Made by a program: the position numbers and the translations under genes. A stretch of DNA of 64,000 bases from Streptomyces sp. NBC_00443 (lineage in GTDB: Bacteria; Actinomycetota; Actinomycetes; Streptomycetales; Streptomycetaceae): contig NZ_CP107917.1 in assembly GCF_036014175.1 (NCBI RefSeq), positions 2,046,001 to 2,110,000 on the forward strand, in the 5' to 3' direction. The notes beneath the pieces are model-generated. The model saw only the letters and a list, made by a program, of their open reading frames with translations, was not told the origin of the DNA and ran no database searches. Shown piece after piece: positions 1-8,636 of this stretch; the stretch's first letter is position 1; each line of letters starts with the position of its first letter.

Positions 1-58
1 GTGACGGCTCCTCGTTGTGCTCACCACGCACGGTGACCGCCACCGACTTGACCGTCAC
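1..58 (-). other. possible 5' fragment of a gene leaving the window
   Basis: A GTG at 58 opens a minus-strand frame with no stop to the window edge (19 codons, beginning VTVKSVAVTV). Codon composition looks coding, but the piece is too short to recognise and has no convincing ribosome binding site. It may equally be non-coding upstream sequence of the divergent regulator gene. Confidence 0.22.
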
Positions 59-249
59 TTTGTCGATACGGCCACTTTCGGTCAGGAACCGTCCTCGATC
101 GAGCCGATTTCCGCGCCAGTCGATCGACCGTGTGTCTGAATTGCCCCGATTGTTACTCACTAAATCGTGATCTTTCTCTAAAGGGCCACGGGTTTGGTGC
201 CGAAGACGACTGTGACCTTGAAAGCCGTCCCCGCACCCCAGGAGGCCTG

Positions 250-912
250 GTGTCCGTTCTCCTTGAGCAGCCCGCAAGCCTGGTCGCCTACCGCCCGAAC
301 AAGCCGACCGCCATGGTGGTCGTGGCCGATCCCCGCGTCCGCTCCACCGTCACCCGTCATCTCTGGGCGCTCGGTGTGCGTGACGTCATCGAGGCCTCGT
401 CCATCGCGGAGGCTCGTCCCCGCATCGGCAACCCCCGCGACATCTGCGTCGCCGACGTCCACCTGCCCGACGGATCCGGCCTCACCCTCCTGTCCGAGAC
501 CCGCGCCGCGGGTTGGCCCAACGGCCTCGCCCTCTCCGCCGCCGACGACATCGGCGCCGTACGCAACGCCCTCGCCGGTGGCGTGAAGGGATACGTCGTC
601 ACCGGTACCCGCACCAACGTCGGGCTCCCCACCCGGCCCGGTGCCGCCCCCATCGGCGCTGCCGCAGCCCGTATGCACCGTCGCCACCCGGGTGCCCCGA
701 GCCACCCGGGCGGCTACCGCGAGCTGTCCGGTCGCGAGGTCGAGGTGCTGCGGCTGGTGGCGGAGGGCCAGTCGAACAAGGCGATCGGCGTCTCGATGGG
801 CCTGTCCGCCCTGACCGTCAAGAGCCACCTCGCCCGCATCGCCCGCAAGCTCGGCACCGGTGACCGCGCCGGAATGGTCGCCGTGGCCCTGCGGACGGGC
901 ATCATCCACTGA
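250..912 (+). CDS. LuxR/NarL-family response regulator (orphan)
   Basis: DNA-binding response regulator of about 220 aa. The N-terminal half looks like a receiver: beta-1 segment VVVADPRV, then VADVHLPDGSG with the likely phospho-acceptor Asp, then GGVKGY with the conserved Lys. The acidic pair that normally follows beta-1 is reduced (AD instead of DD), so phosphorylation may be weak or absent. The C-terminal 65 aa are a clear GerE/LuxR helix-turn-helix (LSGREVEVLRLVAEGQSNK then LTVKSHLARI). GTG at 250 is preferred over the upstream GTG at 130 because AGGAGG (240-245) lies just before it and the upstream extension has no family resemblance. No histidine kinase is adjacent. A perfect hairpin at 1031-1064 ends the unit. 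Target genes are unknown. Confidence 0.85.
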   Translation: MSVLLEQPASLVAYRPNKPTAMVVVADPRVRSTVTRHLWALGVRDVIEASSIAEARPRIGNPRDICVADVHLPDGSGLTLLSETRAAGWPNGLALSAADDIGAVRNALAGGVKGYVVTGTRTNVGLPTRPGAAPIGAAAARMHRRHPGAPSHPGGYRELSGREVEVLRLVAEGQSNKAIGVSMGLSALTVKSHLARIARKLGTGDRAGMVAVALRTGIIH

Positions 913-1030
913 ATTCCATGAACGCTTGATCATTCACTGACGTGAACGGGATCGGCCGCTGATCCCGCCCGCGTCCCCTATCTGTCGTGGACCGGAACCT
1001 TCACGTGGCTGACTGGTTTACGACCCTCAG

Positions 1031-1064
1031 GCGCCCGCCGACGGAACGTTCCGTCGGCGGGCGC
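1031..1064. terminator. 34-bp perfect inverted repeat between the LuxR gene and rnd
   Basis: GCGCCCGCCGACGGAAC is followed directly by its reverse complement, giving a 34-bp perfect palindrome that folds into a very stable stem with a small loop. There is no U-tract, as is usual for Streptomyces terminators. It ends 26 bp before the rnd start, so it can end transcription of the regulator gene and would also lie in any rnd leader. Confidence 0.6.
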
Positions 1065-1090
1065 TGTCCATACACAGATACCCTTGACAT

Positions 1091-2371
1091 GTGACCGACG
1101 CCCAAGAGACCGCAGCAGACAGTTCACTGCGAACCACCGGAGGCGCCCCTCCGGAAGACGACGGGTCTTCTGTTACGGAGGCGCCGATCCCTTTGCTGGA
1201 GCCCCGCGAGGGCATTCCGCCCGTGATCGCCGACGAGGCCGCGCTCGCTGAAGCGATCGCCGCCTTCGGCGCCGGCTCGGGCCCCGTGGCCGTCGACGCC
1301 GAACGCGCGTCCGGGTACCGATACGGCCAGCGCGCGTATCTCGTGCAGCTGCGCCGCTCGGGCGCGGGGTCCGCACTGATCGACCCCGTGGCCTGTCCCG
1401 ATCTGTCGGGACTCGGCGAGGCGCTGTCCGGCGTCGAGTGGGTGCTGCACGCGGCCACCCAGGATCTGCCGTGTCTCCGCGAGATAGGCATGATGCCGAC
1501 CCTGCTGTTCGACACCGAGCTGGCCGGGCGGCTGGCCGGTTTCCCGAGAGTCGGCCTCGGCGCGATGGTCGAGGGCGTGCTCGGGTTCGTCCTGGAGAAG
1601 GGTCACTCGGCCGTCGACTGGTCGACGCGGCCGCTGCCCGAGCCATGGCTGCGGTATGCGGCGCTGGACGTCGAACTCCTCGTGGATCTGCGCGACGCGC
1701 TGGAGAAGGAGCTGGACCGGCAGGGGAAGCTGGAGTGGGCGCGGCAGGAGTTCGAGGCGATCGCGGCCGCGCCGCCCGCGGAGCCGCGCAAGGATCCGTG
1801 GCGGCGGACGTCCGGGATGCACAAGGTGCGGCGGCGTCGGCAGCTGGGTGTCGTGCGGGAGTTGTGGGAGACGCGTGACCGTATCGCCCAGAAGCGGGAC
1901 GTGTCGCCGGGCAAGGTGCTGTCCGACGCGGCCATCGTGGAGGCCGCGCTCGCCTTGCCGGGCAATGTGCACGCGCTCACCGCGCTGAACGGTTTCGGGC
2001 ATCGCATGGGGCGGCGGCAGCTGGAGCAGTGGCAGACCGCCGTCGATCGTGCGAAGGCTTTGACCGAGTCGCAGCTGCCTGCGCCGGGGCAGCAGGTGAC
2101 GGGGCCGCCGCCGCCCCGCGCCTGGGCCGACAAGGACCCTGCTGCCGCGGCTCGGCTCTCTGCGGCTCGGGCCGCCGTGTCCGCGCTGGCCGAGCAGCTC
2201 AACATGCCGCAGGAGAACCTGATCACGCCGGACACCGTGCGGCGGGTCTGCTGGGAGCCACCGAAGGTCGTCGACGCCGAGTCGGTCGCGGAGGCACTGG
2301 CCGGTTACGGGGCTCGGGCCTGGCAGGTCGAGCAGGTCACGCCGGTGCTGGTCGCCGCTCTGTCCGCCTAG
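1091..2371 (+). CDS. rnd: ribonuclease D-type 3'-5' exoribonuclease with HRDC domain
   Basis: DEDDy-superfamily 3'-5' exonuclease, 426 aa, expected to trim tRNA and other structured RNA 3' ends in the cytoplasm. Exonuclease motifs are visible in order: VAVDAERASGYRYGQRAYLVQ (motif I, Asp-x-Glu), WVLHAATQDLPCL (motif II), and YAALDVELLVDLRDAL (motif III, with the Tyr). An HRDC-type helical domain follows (about residues 230-310, VLSDAAIVEAALALPGNVHAL). The acidic N-terminal 35 residues are low complexity. GTG at 1091 has no clear ribosome binding site and follows a TTGACAT stretch. It could be translated from a short or absent leader, so the exact start is uncertain. The stop codon shares bases with the stop of the minus-strand permease remnant. 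Confidence 0.9.
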   Translation: MTDAQETAADSSLRTTGGAPPEDDGSSVTEAPIPLLEPREGIPPVIADEAALAEAIAAFGAGSGPVAVDAERASGYRYGQRAYLVQLRRSGAGSALIDPVACPDLSGLGEALSGVEWVLHAATQDLPCLREIGMMPTLLFDTELAGRLAGFPRVGLGAMVEGVLGFVLEKGHSAVDWSTRPLPEPWLRYAALDVELLVDLRDALEKELDRQGKLEWARQEFEAIAAAPPAEPRKDPWRRTSGMHKVRRRRQLGVVRELWETRDRIAQKRDVSPGKVLSDAAIVEAALALPGNVHALTALNGFGHRMGRRQLEQWQTAVDRAKALTESQLPAPGQQVTGPPPPRAWADKDPAAAARLSAARAAVSALAEQLNMPQENLITPDTVRRVCWEPPKVVDAESVAEALAGYGARAWQVEQVTPVLVAALSA

Positions 2372-2478
2372 CGGCCCCAAGCCCGGAAGAAGACGATCAG
2401 CGTCGGCAGGATCACCAGCACCGCTCCTGCCGAGATCGTTTCCCAGTGGGCGCCGAACGGGCCCTTGAAGCGGAACGG
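2368..2478 (-). pseudogene. C-terminal remnant of a sugar ABC permease (MalG type)
   Basis: The minus-strand frame ending at 2368 reads GPFGAHWETISAGAVLVILP followed by TLIVFFRAWGR. This strongly resembles the last transmembrane helix of MalG-like CUT1 permeases (the usual pattern is GQ(Y/F)xTxWxLLMAGAVLAxLPxLIVF). Everything upstream of this 35-residue end is missing, and the sequence before it (an open frame to 2598) has no permease character. The normal C-terminal tail (QRYFVxGLTAGAVKG) is also replaced. It reads as a deletion scar from a lost transporter operon between rnd and fadA. Whether any peptide is made is unknown. Confidence 0.55.
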
Positions 2479-2575
2479 CGACGTCGAGATCACGCCAAGA
2501 TCCTCTGACGGCGTAGACGCCATGCAGGGGCCCCCGGGATGTGACCTTCGCCGCTCCCCCCTCCAGGACTGTGCA

Positions 2576-2617
2576 GCTACGTTACTCATAAGTAGCATGA
2601 GCCTGAGCGCGCGCTCA
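2576..2617. promoter_or_regulatory. candidate operator region upstream of fadA-fadB
   Basis: Two dyads sit 53-94 bp before the fadA start: GCTAC-N11-GTAGC (2576-2596) and the perfect 14-bp palindrome TGAGCGCGCGCTCA (2604-2617). Fatty-acid oxidation operons in actinobacteria are commonly controlled by TetR/FadR-type repressors binding such dyads. The regulator itself is not in the window and binding is an inference. Confidence 0.4.
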
Positions 2618-2669
2618 GCGCTTGCGCAGCGCAGCAGTGCAGATCCCGCACCTCTGGAGGAGAGCCATC

Positions 2670-3890
2670 GTGCCTCGTACCGTCAGGGACGTCGTCTTCG
2701 TCGACGGCGTCCGCACCCCGTTCGGCAAGGCGGGCCCGAAGGGCATCTACCACGAGACCCGCGCCGACGACCTAGTCGTGAAGGCGATCCGGGAGCTGCT
2801 GCGCCGCAACCCCGGTCTCGACCCGAAGGAGATCGACGAGGTCGCCATCGCCGCGACCACGCAGATCGGTGACCAGGGCCTCACCATCGGCCGCACGGCC
2901 GGCATCCTCGCGGGCCTCCCGCAGTCGGTGCCCGGCTACTCCATCGACCGGATGTGCGCCGGCGCCCTGACCGCCGTCACCTCGGTCGCCGGTTCGGTCG
3001 CCTTCGGTGCGTACGACATCGCCATCGCCGGTGGTGTCGAGCACATGGGCCGTCACCCCATGGGTGAGGGCGTGGACCCGAACCCGCGGTTCGTGAGCGA
3101 GAAGCTGGTCGACGAGTCCGCCCTCTTCATGGGTATGACCGCCGAGAACCTGCACGACAGGTACCCGACGATCACCAAGCAGCGCGCCGACGAGTACGCC
3201 GTGCGCTCGCAGGAGAAGGCCGCCAAGGCGTACGCCAACGGCAAGATCCAGCAGGACCTGGTGCCGATCTCCGTGCGCCGGACCAACGCCGAGGCCGGTG
3301 AGACGGGCTGGGGCCTGGTCACCGCCGACGAGCCGATGCGCCCGGGCACGACGATGGAGAACCTGACCGGTCTCAAGACGCCGTTCCGCGTCCACGGCCG
3401 CGTGACCGCGGGCAACGCCGCCGGTCTCAACGACGGTGCCACCGCCTCGCTCATCGCGTCCGAGGACTTCGCCCGCGAGAACAACCTCCCGGTGAAGATG
3501 CGCCTGGTCTCCTACTCCTTCGCGGGTGTGGAGCCGGAGGTCATGGGCTACGGACCGATCCCGGCCACGGAGAAGGCCCTCGCCCAGGCCGGGCTCAGCA
3601 TCTCCGACATCGGTCTGTTCGAGATCAACGAGGCCTTCGCCGTCCAGGTCCTGGCCTTCCTCGAGCACTACGGCATCGCCGACGACGACGCGCGCGTCAA
3701 CCAGTACGGCGGCGCCATCGCCTACGGCCACCCGCTCGCCTCCTCCGGCGTCCGCCTGATGACGCAGCTGGCCCGCCAGTTCGAGGAGCAGCCGGAGGTC
3801 CGCTACGGCCTGACGACCATGTGCGTCGGCTTCGGCATGGGCGCGACGGTCATCTGGGAGAACCCGAACTTCGACGGAGGCAGCAAGTGA
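2670..3890 (+). CDS. fadA: acetyl-CoA acyltransferase (thiolase), beta-oxidation
   Basis: Thiolase of 406 aa catalysing the CoA-dependent cleavage of 3-ketoacyl-CoA, the last step of beta-oxidation. Catalytic elements are all visible: the nucleophilic Cys in DRMCAGALTAV near residue 90, the NEAFAVQ segment, His in YGHPLASSG, and the second Cys in MCVGFGMGAT near the C-terminus. GTG at 2670 (VPRTVRDVVFVDGVRTPFGK) is chosen because GGAGGAGAG (2656-2663) lies at ideal spacing; the upstream ATG at 2622 would add a non-conserved tail. The gene is translationally coupled to fadB by a GTGA overlap, so the two subunits of the oxidation complex are made together. Confidence 0.95.
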   Translation: MPRTVRDVVFVDGVRTPFGKAGPKGIYHETRADDLVVKAIRELLRRNPGLDPKEIDEVAIAATTQIGDQGLTIGRTAGILAGLPQSVPGYSIDRMCAGALTAVTSVAGSVAFGAYDIAIAGGVEHMGRHPMGEGVDPNPRFVSEKLVDESALFMGMTAENLHDRYPTITKQRADEYAVRSQEKAAKAYANGKIQQDLVPISVRRTNAEAGETGWGLVTADEPMRPGTTMENLTGLKTPFRVHGRVTAGNAAGLNDGATASLIASEDFARENNLPVKMRLVSYSFAGVEPEVMGYGPIPATEKALAQAGLSISDIGLFEINEAFAVQVLAFLEHYGIADDDARVNQYGGAIAYGHPLASSGVRLMTQLARQFEEQPEVRYGLTTMCVGFGMGATVIWENPNFDGGSK

Positions 3891-6016
3891 GCACCACCGC
3901 TGAGCTTTTGAAGGGTGCGGCCGAGCTGTTCCCCGACGAGGTCGTGACGTCCGCGCACGTACGACACCTCGACCTGCCGTTCGGCGCCGGGCGTTTCGCG
4001 CTCATCACGCTGGACAACGGCTTCGACCACACCAAGCCGACCACCTTCGGCCCGCAGTCGCTGGCGAACCTGGACACCGCCATCGACCAGGTCGAGGCGG
4101 AGGCGGCGGCCGGCGACATCGTCGGCGTCGGCATCACCGGCAAGCCGTTCATCTTCGCCGTCGGCGCCGACCTCAAGGGCGTCGAGCTCCTCAAGGAGCA
4201 CAAGGACGCGCTCGCCATCGGCAAGGGCGGCCACGAGGTGTTCAAGCGCCTCGCCGGTATCGCGGTCCCGACCTTCGCTTACTACAACGGCGCCGCGATG
4301 GGCGGTGGCGTCGAGGTCGGTCTGCACTGCAAGTACCGGACCGTCTCCAAGGCGCTCCCGGCCTTCTCGCTCCCCGAGGTCTTCCTCGGCCTGGTTCCCG
4401 GCTGGGGCGGCTGCACGATCCTGCCGAACCTGATCGGTGCCGACAAGGCCGTCTCGGTGATCATCGAGAACAGCCTCAACCAGAACAAGCAGCTCAAGGG
4501 CCAGCAGGTCTTCGACCTGGGCATCGCCGACGCCATCTTCGAGGGCGCCGACTTCCTGGAGCAGTCGCTGATCTGGACCGCCCAGGTGCTGAAGGGCGAC
4601 GTCGAGGTCGAGCGCCCGGTGATCGACCGCGGTGAGGCCTGGGACCAGGCCGTCGCCAAGGGCCGTTTCATCGCGGACTCCAAGGTGCACGGGGCCGCTC
4701 CGGCCGCCTACCGCGCCCTCGACATCATCGCCGACGCCAAGAACGGCGACCTCCAGCAGGGCTACGACGCCGAGGACAAGGCGCTCGCCGACCTGATCAT
4801 GGGTGGCGAACTGCGCGCCGGCATCTACGCCTTCAACCTGGTGCAGAAGCGCGGCAAGCGCCCGGCCGGCGCCCCGGACAAGAACCTGGCCCGCCCGGTC
4901 ACCAAGGTCGGCGTCGTCGGCGCCGGTCTGATGGCCTCGCAGCTCGCCCTGCTCTTCCTGCGCCGCCTGGAGGTGCCGGTCGTGCTGACCGACATCGACC
5001 AGGAGCGCGTCGACAAGGGTGTGGGCTACGTCCACGCCGAGATCGAGAAGCTGCTCGGCAAGGGCCGTATCAACCAGGACAAGGCCAACCGCCTCAAGGC
5101 CCTGGTCACCGGTGTGCTGGACAAGGCCGAGGGCTTCGCGGACGCGGACTTCATCATTGAGGCCGTGTTCGAGGAGATCGGCGTCAAGCAGCAGGTGTTC
5201 GCGGAGGTCGAGGCGGTCGCCCCGGCGCACGCGATCTTCGCCACCAACACCTCCTCCCTGTCGGTCTCCGAGATGGCGTCGAAGCTGAAGAACCCCGAGC
5301 GGGTCGTCGGCTTCCACTTCTTCAACCCGGTCGCGGTTCTGCCGCTGCTGGAGATCGTCCGCGGCGAGAAGACCGACGACGCCTCCCTGGCCACGGCCTT
5401 CGCCGTCGCCAAGAAGCTGAAGAAGACCGCGGTCCTGACGAAGGACGCCCCGGCGTTCGTCGTGAACCGCATCCTCACCCGCTTCATGGGCGAGATCCAG
5501 AACGTCATCGACGAGGGCACCCCGGTCGAGGTCGCCGAGAAGGCCATCGAGCCGCTCGGGCTGCCGATGTCCCCGCTCGTGCTGCTGGAGCTGGTCGGTC
5601 CCGCGATCGGTCTGCACGTATCCGAGACCCTCAACCGGGCCTTCCCCGACCGCTTCACGGTCTCCCCGAACCTCGCGGCCGTCGTCAAGGCGGGCAAGCG
5701 CGGCTTCTACGTGTACGACAGCGGGAAGCCGGAGCTGGACCCGGAGGTCGCCGCACTGCTGAAGCAGGGCGACTCCGTCCTCACCGAGGAGCAGGTCCGT
5801 GAGCGCGTCCTCGATGCCGTCGCCCAGGAGATCGGGCTCATGCTCGACGAGGGCGTCGTCGCCGAGGCCCAGGACATCGACCTCTGCCTGATCACGGGCG
5901 CCGGCTGGCCCTTCCACCTGGGCGGCATCACGCCGTACCTGGACCGCGAGGGTGTCTCCGAGCGCGTGAACGGCAAGAAGTTCCTGGCACCGGGCGTGGC
6001 GTCGGTTCCGGCGTAA
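3887..6016 (+). CDS. fadB: multifunctional fatty-acid oxidation subunit (enoyl-CoA hydratase / 3-hydroxyacyl-CoA dehydrogenase)
   Basis: Bifunctional beta-oxidation subunit, 709 aa. Residues about 20-210 form the crotonase-fold enoyl-CoA hydratase: FIFAVGADLKGVELL (oxyanion region), GGGVEVGLHC, and the PEVFLGLVPGWGG segment with its catalytic Glu. Residues about 325-700 are the NAD-dependent L-3-hydroxyacyl-CoA dehydrogenase, with Rossmann motif KVGVVGAGLMASQLA, EAVFEEIGVKQQVF, and the catalytic GFHFFNPVAVLPLLEIVRG. GTG at 3887 overlaps the fadA stop by four bases, so the operon is tightly coupled. Together with FadA this should give the hydratase, dehydrogenase and thiolase steps. Acyl-CoA dehydrogenase and ligase genes are not nearby. 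Confidence 0.95.
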   Translation: MSTTAELLKGAAELFPDEVVTSAHVRHLDLPFGAGRFALITLDNGFDHTKPTTFGPQSLANLDTAIDQVEAEAAAGDIVGVGITGKPFIFAVGADLKGVELLKEHKDALAIGKGGHEVFKRLAGIAVPTFAYYNGAAMGGGVEVGLHCKYRTVSKALPAFSLPEVFLGLVPGWGGCTILPNLIGADKAVSVIIENSLNQNKQLKGQQVFDLGIADAIFEGADFLEQSLIWTAQVLKGDVEVERPVIDRGEAWDQAVAKGRFIADSKVHGAAPAAYRALDIIADAKNGDLQQGYDAEDKALADLIMGGELRAGIYAFNLVQKRGKRPAGAPDKNLARPVTKVGVVGAGLMASQLALLFLRRLEVPVVLTDIDQERVDKGVGYVHAEIEKLLGKGRINQDKANRLKALVTGVLDKAEGFADADFIIEAVFEEIGVKQQVFAEVEAVAPAHAIFATNTSSLSVSEMASKLKNPERVVGFHFFNPVAVLPLLEIVRGEKTDDASLATAFAVAKKLKKTAVLTKDAPAFVVNRILTRFMGEIQNVIDEGTPVEVAEKAIEPLGLPMSPLVLLELVGPAIGLHVSETLNRAFPDRFTVSPNLAAVVKAGKRGFYVYDSGKPELDPEVAALLKQGDSVLTEEQVRERVLDAVAQEIGLMLDEGVVAEAQDIDLCLITGAGWPFHLGGITPYLDREGVSERVNGKKFLAPGVASVPA

Positions 6017-6033
6017 CCCGACTCGTACGCCAG

Positions 6034-6063
6034 AAAGGGCCCCTGCTCCGGCAGGGGCCCTTT
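6034..6063 (+). terminator. rho-independent terminator of fadA-fadB
   Basis: AAAGGGCCCCTGC, loop TCCG, GCAGGGGCCCTTT: a perfect 13-bp stem 17 bp after the fadB stop, ending in TTT. It probably also serves the convergent gene at 6135-7151. Confidence 0.85.
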
Positions 6064-6134
6064 CGCGTGGGTGGAGGGGCTGTTCGTGTGGGTGGGGCCC
6101 TCTCGCGTGAGTGGGCGTCAGGCCTCCCGGGGAG

Positions 6135-7151
6135 TCAGATGTCTCGCCATGCCTCCAGCGCCAGCCCGGGCTCCTCCTTGCGCCGGGTGATCAGCAGTTG
6201 CCCGGTCGAGGGCGACATCGTCGCGGCCACCACCCGCTCATCCTCGTCCAGCGCCAGCGCCACCACCGCGTCCGCAGCGAGCTGCGGTCCCGACTCCGTC
6301 CACCACGCCCCCGCCGACTCGTGCTCCGTCGGATACGCGGCGAAGGCGACGCGCCCGCTCGCCGAGCGCTGGGCGAGCAACGTGCAGTCGTGGCCGTCGA
6401 GTTCGCAGCGGATCACGGAGACCGGGCCGGGACCGGCGGACGCCAGCAAGGTGACCGGCTTGGTGCCGGGGCGCCAGGCGCACAGGTCGCCGGAGTCGTC
6501 CGCGTAGAAGAGCGTGGTGTGCTCGGCGGAGGTCGCGAGGGCGCGGAGCGTGCCCGGGCGTACCGGGGTCTCCATCGCCTCCTCCAGGACCGGGACGGCG
6601 CCCGGGCTCTCCTGCCGCCAGTGCAGGATGGCCCCGGGGACGGCCGCGTACAGCTCGACGAGCCCGGACTCCCCCGTCACGGCGGCCAGCCGCTCGTCGA
6701 CCTCACGTCCCTTGAGGTCACGCCACGGGCCCCAGCCGCCCACCGCCTTCTGGCCGAGCATGCTCACCCCGCCCGCCTTGTTGCGGACGAAGACATGGCA
6801 GCGCCCCTGCGCATCGACCGTGACGGCGGGCATGCCGGTGCGGTCGCCGGTCCGGTTCGGGTGGCCGATGGGGATCCAGTCCAGCGCGGCGAGACGCGGG
6901 CGGAAGTGCGTGGAGTGCACGAGGCCCGCCTCGCCCGGCTTGGTGGGCCGCCAGGCGGCCAGATGGGCGTAGCAGTCGGCGCCCTGGCCGACCGCGGGGC
7001 CGGGGCGCAGCTTCTGCTCGCCGCCGAGCGGACGCGGGGGTTCCCAGGGGCCGCCGGGTCCGAGTTCCGCCCGGCACAGGACGGCGTCGTCGGTCGGCAG
7101 ATAGACACTGAGGCGGCCGTCGCGGCCGCGGATGAGCCAGTCGCCGTTCAC
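6135..7151 (-). CDS. hypothetical protein, repeat/beta-propeller-like
   Basis: Protein of 338 aa with no signal peptide or membrane segment. It contains repeated short blade-like stretches with Trp/Gly turns (WLIRGRDGRLSVYLP, CHVFVRNKAGGVSMLGQ, GGWGPWRDLKGREVDERLAA, LFYADDSGDLCAWRPG). This pattern is typical of PLL-like or BNR-type beta-propellers found in many Streptomyces hypothetical proteins. No catalytic motif is visible. GTG at 7151 gives VNGDWLIRG; no strong ribosome binding site is seen. It is transcribed divergently from the dehydrogenase gene at 7247. Function is unknown; ligand or sugar binding would be the generic expectation for the fold. Confidence 0.65.
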   Translation of the reverse strand: MNGDWLIRGRDGRLSVYLPTDDAVLCRAELGPGGPWEPPRPLGGEQKLRPGPAVGQGADCYAHLAAWRPTKPGEAGLVHSTHFRPRLAALDWIPIGHPNRTGDRTGMPAVTVDAQGRCHVFVRNKAGGVSMLGQKAVGGWGPWRDLKGREVDERLAAVTGESGLVELYAAVPGAILHWRQESPGAVPVLEEAMETPVRPGTLRALATSAEHTTLFYADDSGDLCAWRPGTKPVTLLASAGPGPVSVIRCELDGHDCTLLAQRSASGRVAFAAYPTEHESAGAWWTESGPQLAADAVVALALDEDERVVAATMSPSTGQLLITRRKEEPGLALEAWRDI

Positions 7152-7246
7152 CGGTTCACTCTATTCGGGGGCGTGCGGACGGCGTGCCCCGGCCCCGGGC
7201 AAGCTGGATCACAGCAACGTCCGCACAAGAACAGGAAGTCGACGTC

Positions 7247-8152
7247 ATGACCGACAAGCTGACCGTGAGCGTCCTGGGCACCGGAATCATGGGCGCCGCG
7301 ATGGCCCGCAACCTGGTCAGGGCGGGGCACACCGTCCGCGTCTGGAACCGCACCCGCACCAAGGCCGAGCCGCTGGCCGCCGACGGGGCCCTCGTCACCG
7401 ACACCCCCGCCGAGGCGGTCCGGGGCGCCGACGTCGTCCTGACCATGCTGTACGACGGTCCCGCGACGCTGGACGTCATGCGGGACGCGGCGCCCGCACT
7501 GCGCTCCGGTGCCGTCTGGGTGCAGTCGACGACCGCCGGCCTCGAAGGGGTCGCCGACCTCGCCGCCTTCGCCCGCGACCACGGCCTGGTCTTCTACGAC
7601 GCCCCGGTGCTCGGCACCCGCCAGCCGGCCGAGGCCGGTCAGCTCACCGTGCTGGCGGCTGGGCCCGTCAAGGGGCGCGAGACGGTGACGCCGGTGTTCG
7701 ACGCCGTCGGCGCCCGTACGGTGTGGACCGGCGAGGACGGCGCGGCCGGCACTGCGACACGGCTGAAGCTGGTCGCCAACAGCTGGGTGCTCGCGGTGAC
7801 GAACGCGGCCAGTGAGGTGCTGGCGCTGTCCAAGGCCCTCGATGTGGATCCGCAGCGGTTCTTCGAGGTGATCGACGGGGGTCCGCTCGACATGGGGTAT
7901 CTGCGGGCCAAGGCCGGCCTGGTGCTGAACGGGGGGCTGACCCCGGCCCAGTTCGCGGTGGCCACGGCGGCGAAGGACGCGCGGCTCATCGTGGCGGCGG
8001 GCGAGCGGCACGGCGTACGCCTGGATGTGGCCGCGGCGAGCGCGGAGCGGTTCGAGCGGGCCGATGCACAGGGGCACGGGGACGAGGACATGGCGGCGGC
8101 CTACTTCGCCAGCTTCGCCGAGGACTTCGAGGACGACAAGGCCCCGGAGTGA
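7247..8152 (+). CDS. NAD(P)-dependent oxidoreductase, 3-hydroxyisobutyrate dehydrogenase family
   Basis: Beta-hydroxyacid dehydrogenase of 301 aa. The N-terminal Rossmann motif is VLGTGIMGAAMARNLVRAG, and the basic residue pair WNRTRTKAE after beta-2 suggests a preference for NADPH. The substrate-side motif is altered from the usual DAPVSGG to YDAPVLGTRQPAEAGQL. The catalytic Lys lies in ATRLKLVANSWVLAV. The family reduces or oxidises short beta-hydroxy or semialdehyde acids, and some Streptomyces members are imine reductases; the exact substrate cannot be read from the sequence. ATG at 7247 has AGGAAG at 7233-7238. The next gene starts 19 bp downstream and is probably co-transcribed. Confidence 0.85.
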   Translation: MTDKLTVSVLGTGIMGAAMARNLVRAGHTVRVWNRTRTKAEPLAADGALVTDTPAEAVRGADVVLTMLYDGPATLDVMRDAAPALRSGAVWVQSTTAGLEGVADLAAFARDHGLVFYDAPVLGTRQPAEAGQLTVLAAGPVKGRETVTPVFDAVGARTVWTGEDGAAGTATRLKLVANSWVLAVTNAASEVLALSKALDVDPQRFFEVIDGGPLDMGYLRAKAGLVLNGGLTPAQFAVATAAKDARLIVAAGERHGVRLDVAAASAERFERADAQGHGDEDMAAAYFASFAEDFEDDKAPE

Positions 8153-8171
8153 GCCGTGCGACCCTTGCCCC

Positions 8172-8597
8172 ATGACTGACGACGTCCCCCCGACTGACGA
8201 CGTCCCTCCGGCTGAAGACGTCCCCCTGCCCGACGACGTGCCACTGCTCGTGATCGTCGACGCCGCGAACGTCGTCGGGTCGGTGCCCGACGGGTGGTGG
8301 CGGGACCGGCGGGGGGCCGCGGAGCGGCTGCGGGACCGGCTGGCGGCGGACGGGGTGCCCGGGCGCGCGGAGCCCGTGGAGATCGTGCTCGTGGTCGAGG
8401 GGGCCGCTCGGGGTGTGGAGAGCGTGCCGGGGGTGCGGGTGGAGTCCGCTGCCGGGAGCGGCGACGACCACATGGTCGAGCTGGTCGCGCGGGCGGACGG
8501 ACGGCCCTGCCTCGTGGTGACCGCGGATCGGGAACTGCGGCGGCGGGTGTCCGAGTTGGGGGCGGACGTGGCAGGGCCGCGCACGGTCCGGCCGTAG
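8172..8597 (+). CDS. NYN/PIN-like (YacP-type) predicted ribonuclease
   Basis: Small protein of 141 aa. After an acidic proline-rich repeat at the N-terminus (DDVPPTDDVPPAEDVPLPDD) it has LLVIVDAANVVGSVPDGWW, the first acidic motif of NYN/PIN nucleases. Two further typical acidic segments follow: GSGDDHMVELVARA and CLVVTADRELRRRV. The length and the Asp-rich active-site layout fit the YacP/NYN family, often automatically annotated as NTP pyrophosphohydrolase in Streptomyces. ATG at 8172 follows the dehydrogenase closely. The tandem DDVPP repeats differ between relatives and may be non-essential. Confidence 0.7.
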   Translation: MTDDVPPTDDVPPAEDVPLPDDVPLLVIVDAANVVGSVPDGWWRDRRGAAERLRDRLAADGVPGRAEPVEIVLVVEGAARGVESVPGVRVESAAGSGDDHMVELVARADGRPCLVVTADRELRRRVSELGADVAGPRTVRP

Positions 8598-8636
8598 CCG
8601 GCTGCCGTACGCGGCCCTTGCAGCCGTCGGTTCCGC

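Noticed and set aside
3803..5917. Long minus-strand open frame opposite fadB
   Set aside because: Same antisense effect; no start signal or family motif.
8177..8240. Repeated GACGACGTCCC units at the start of the NYN-like gene as a regulatory repeat
   Set aside because: The repeats are in frame and encode the DDVPP low-complexity N-terminus.
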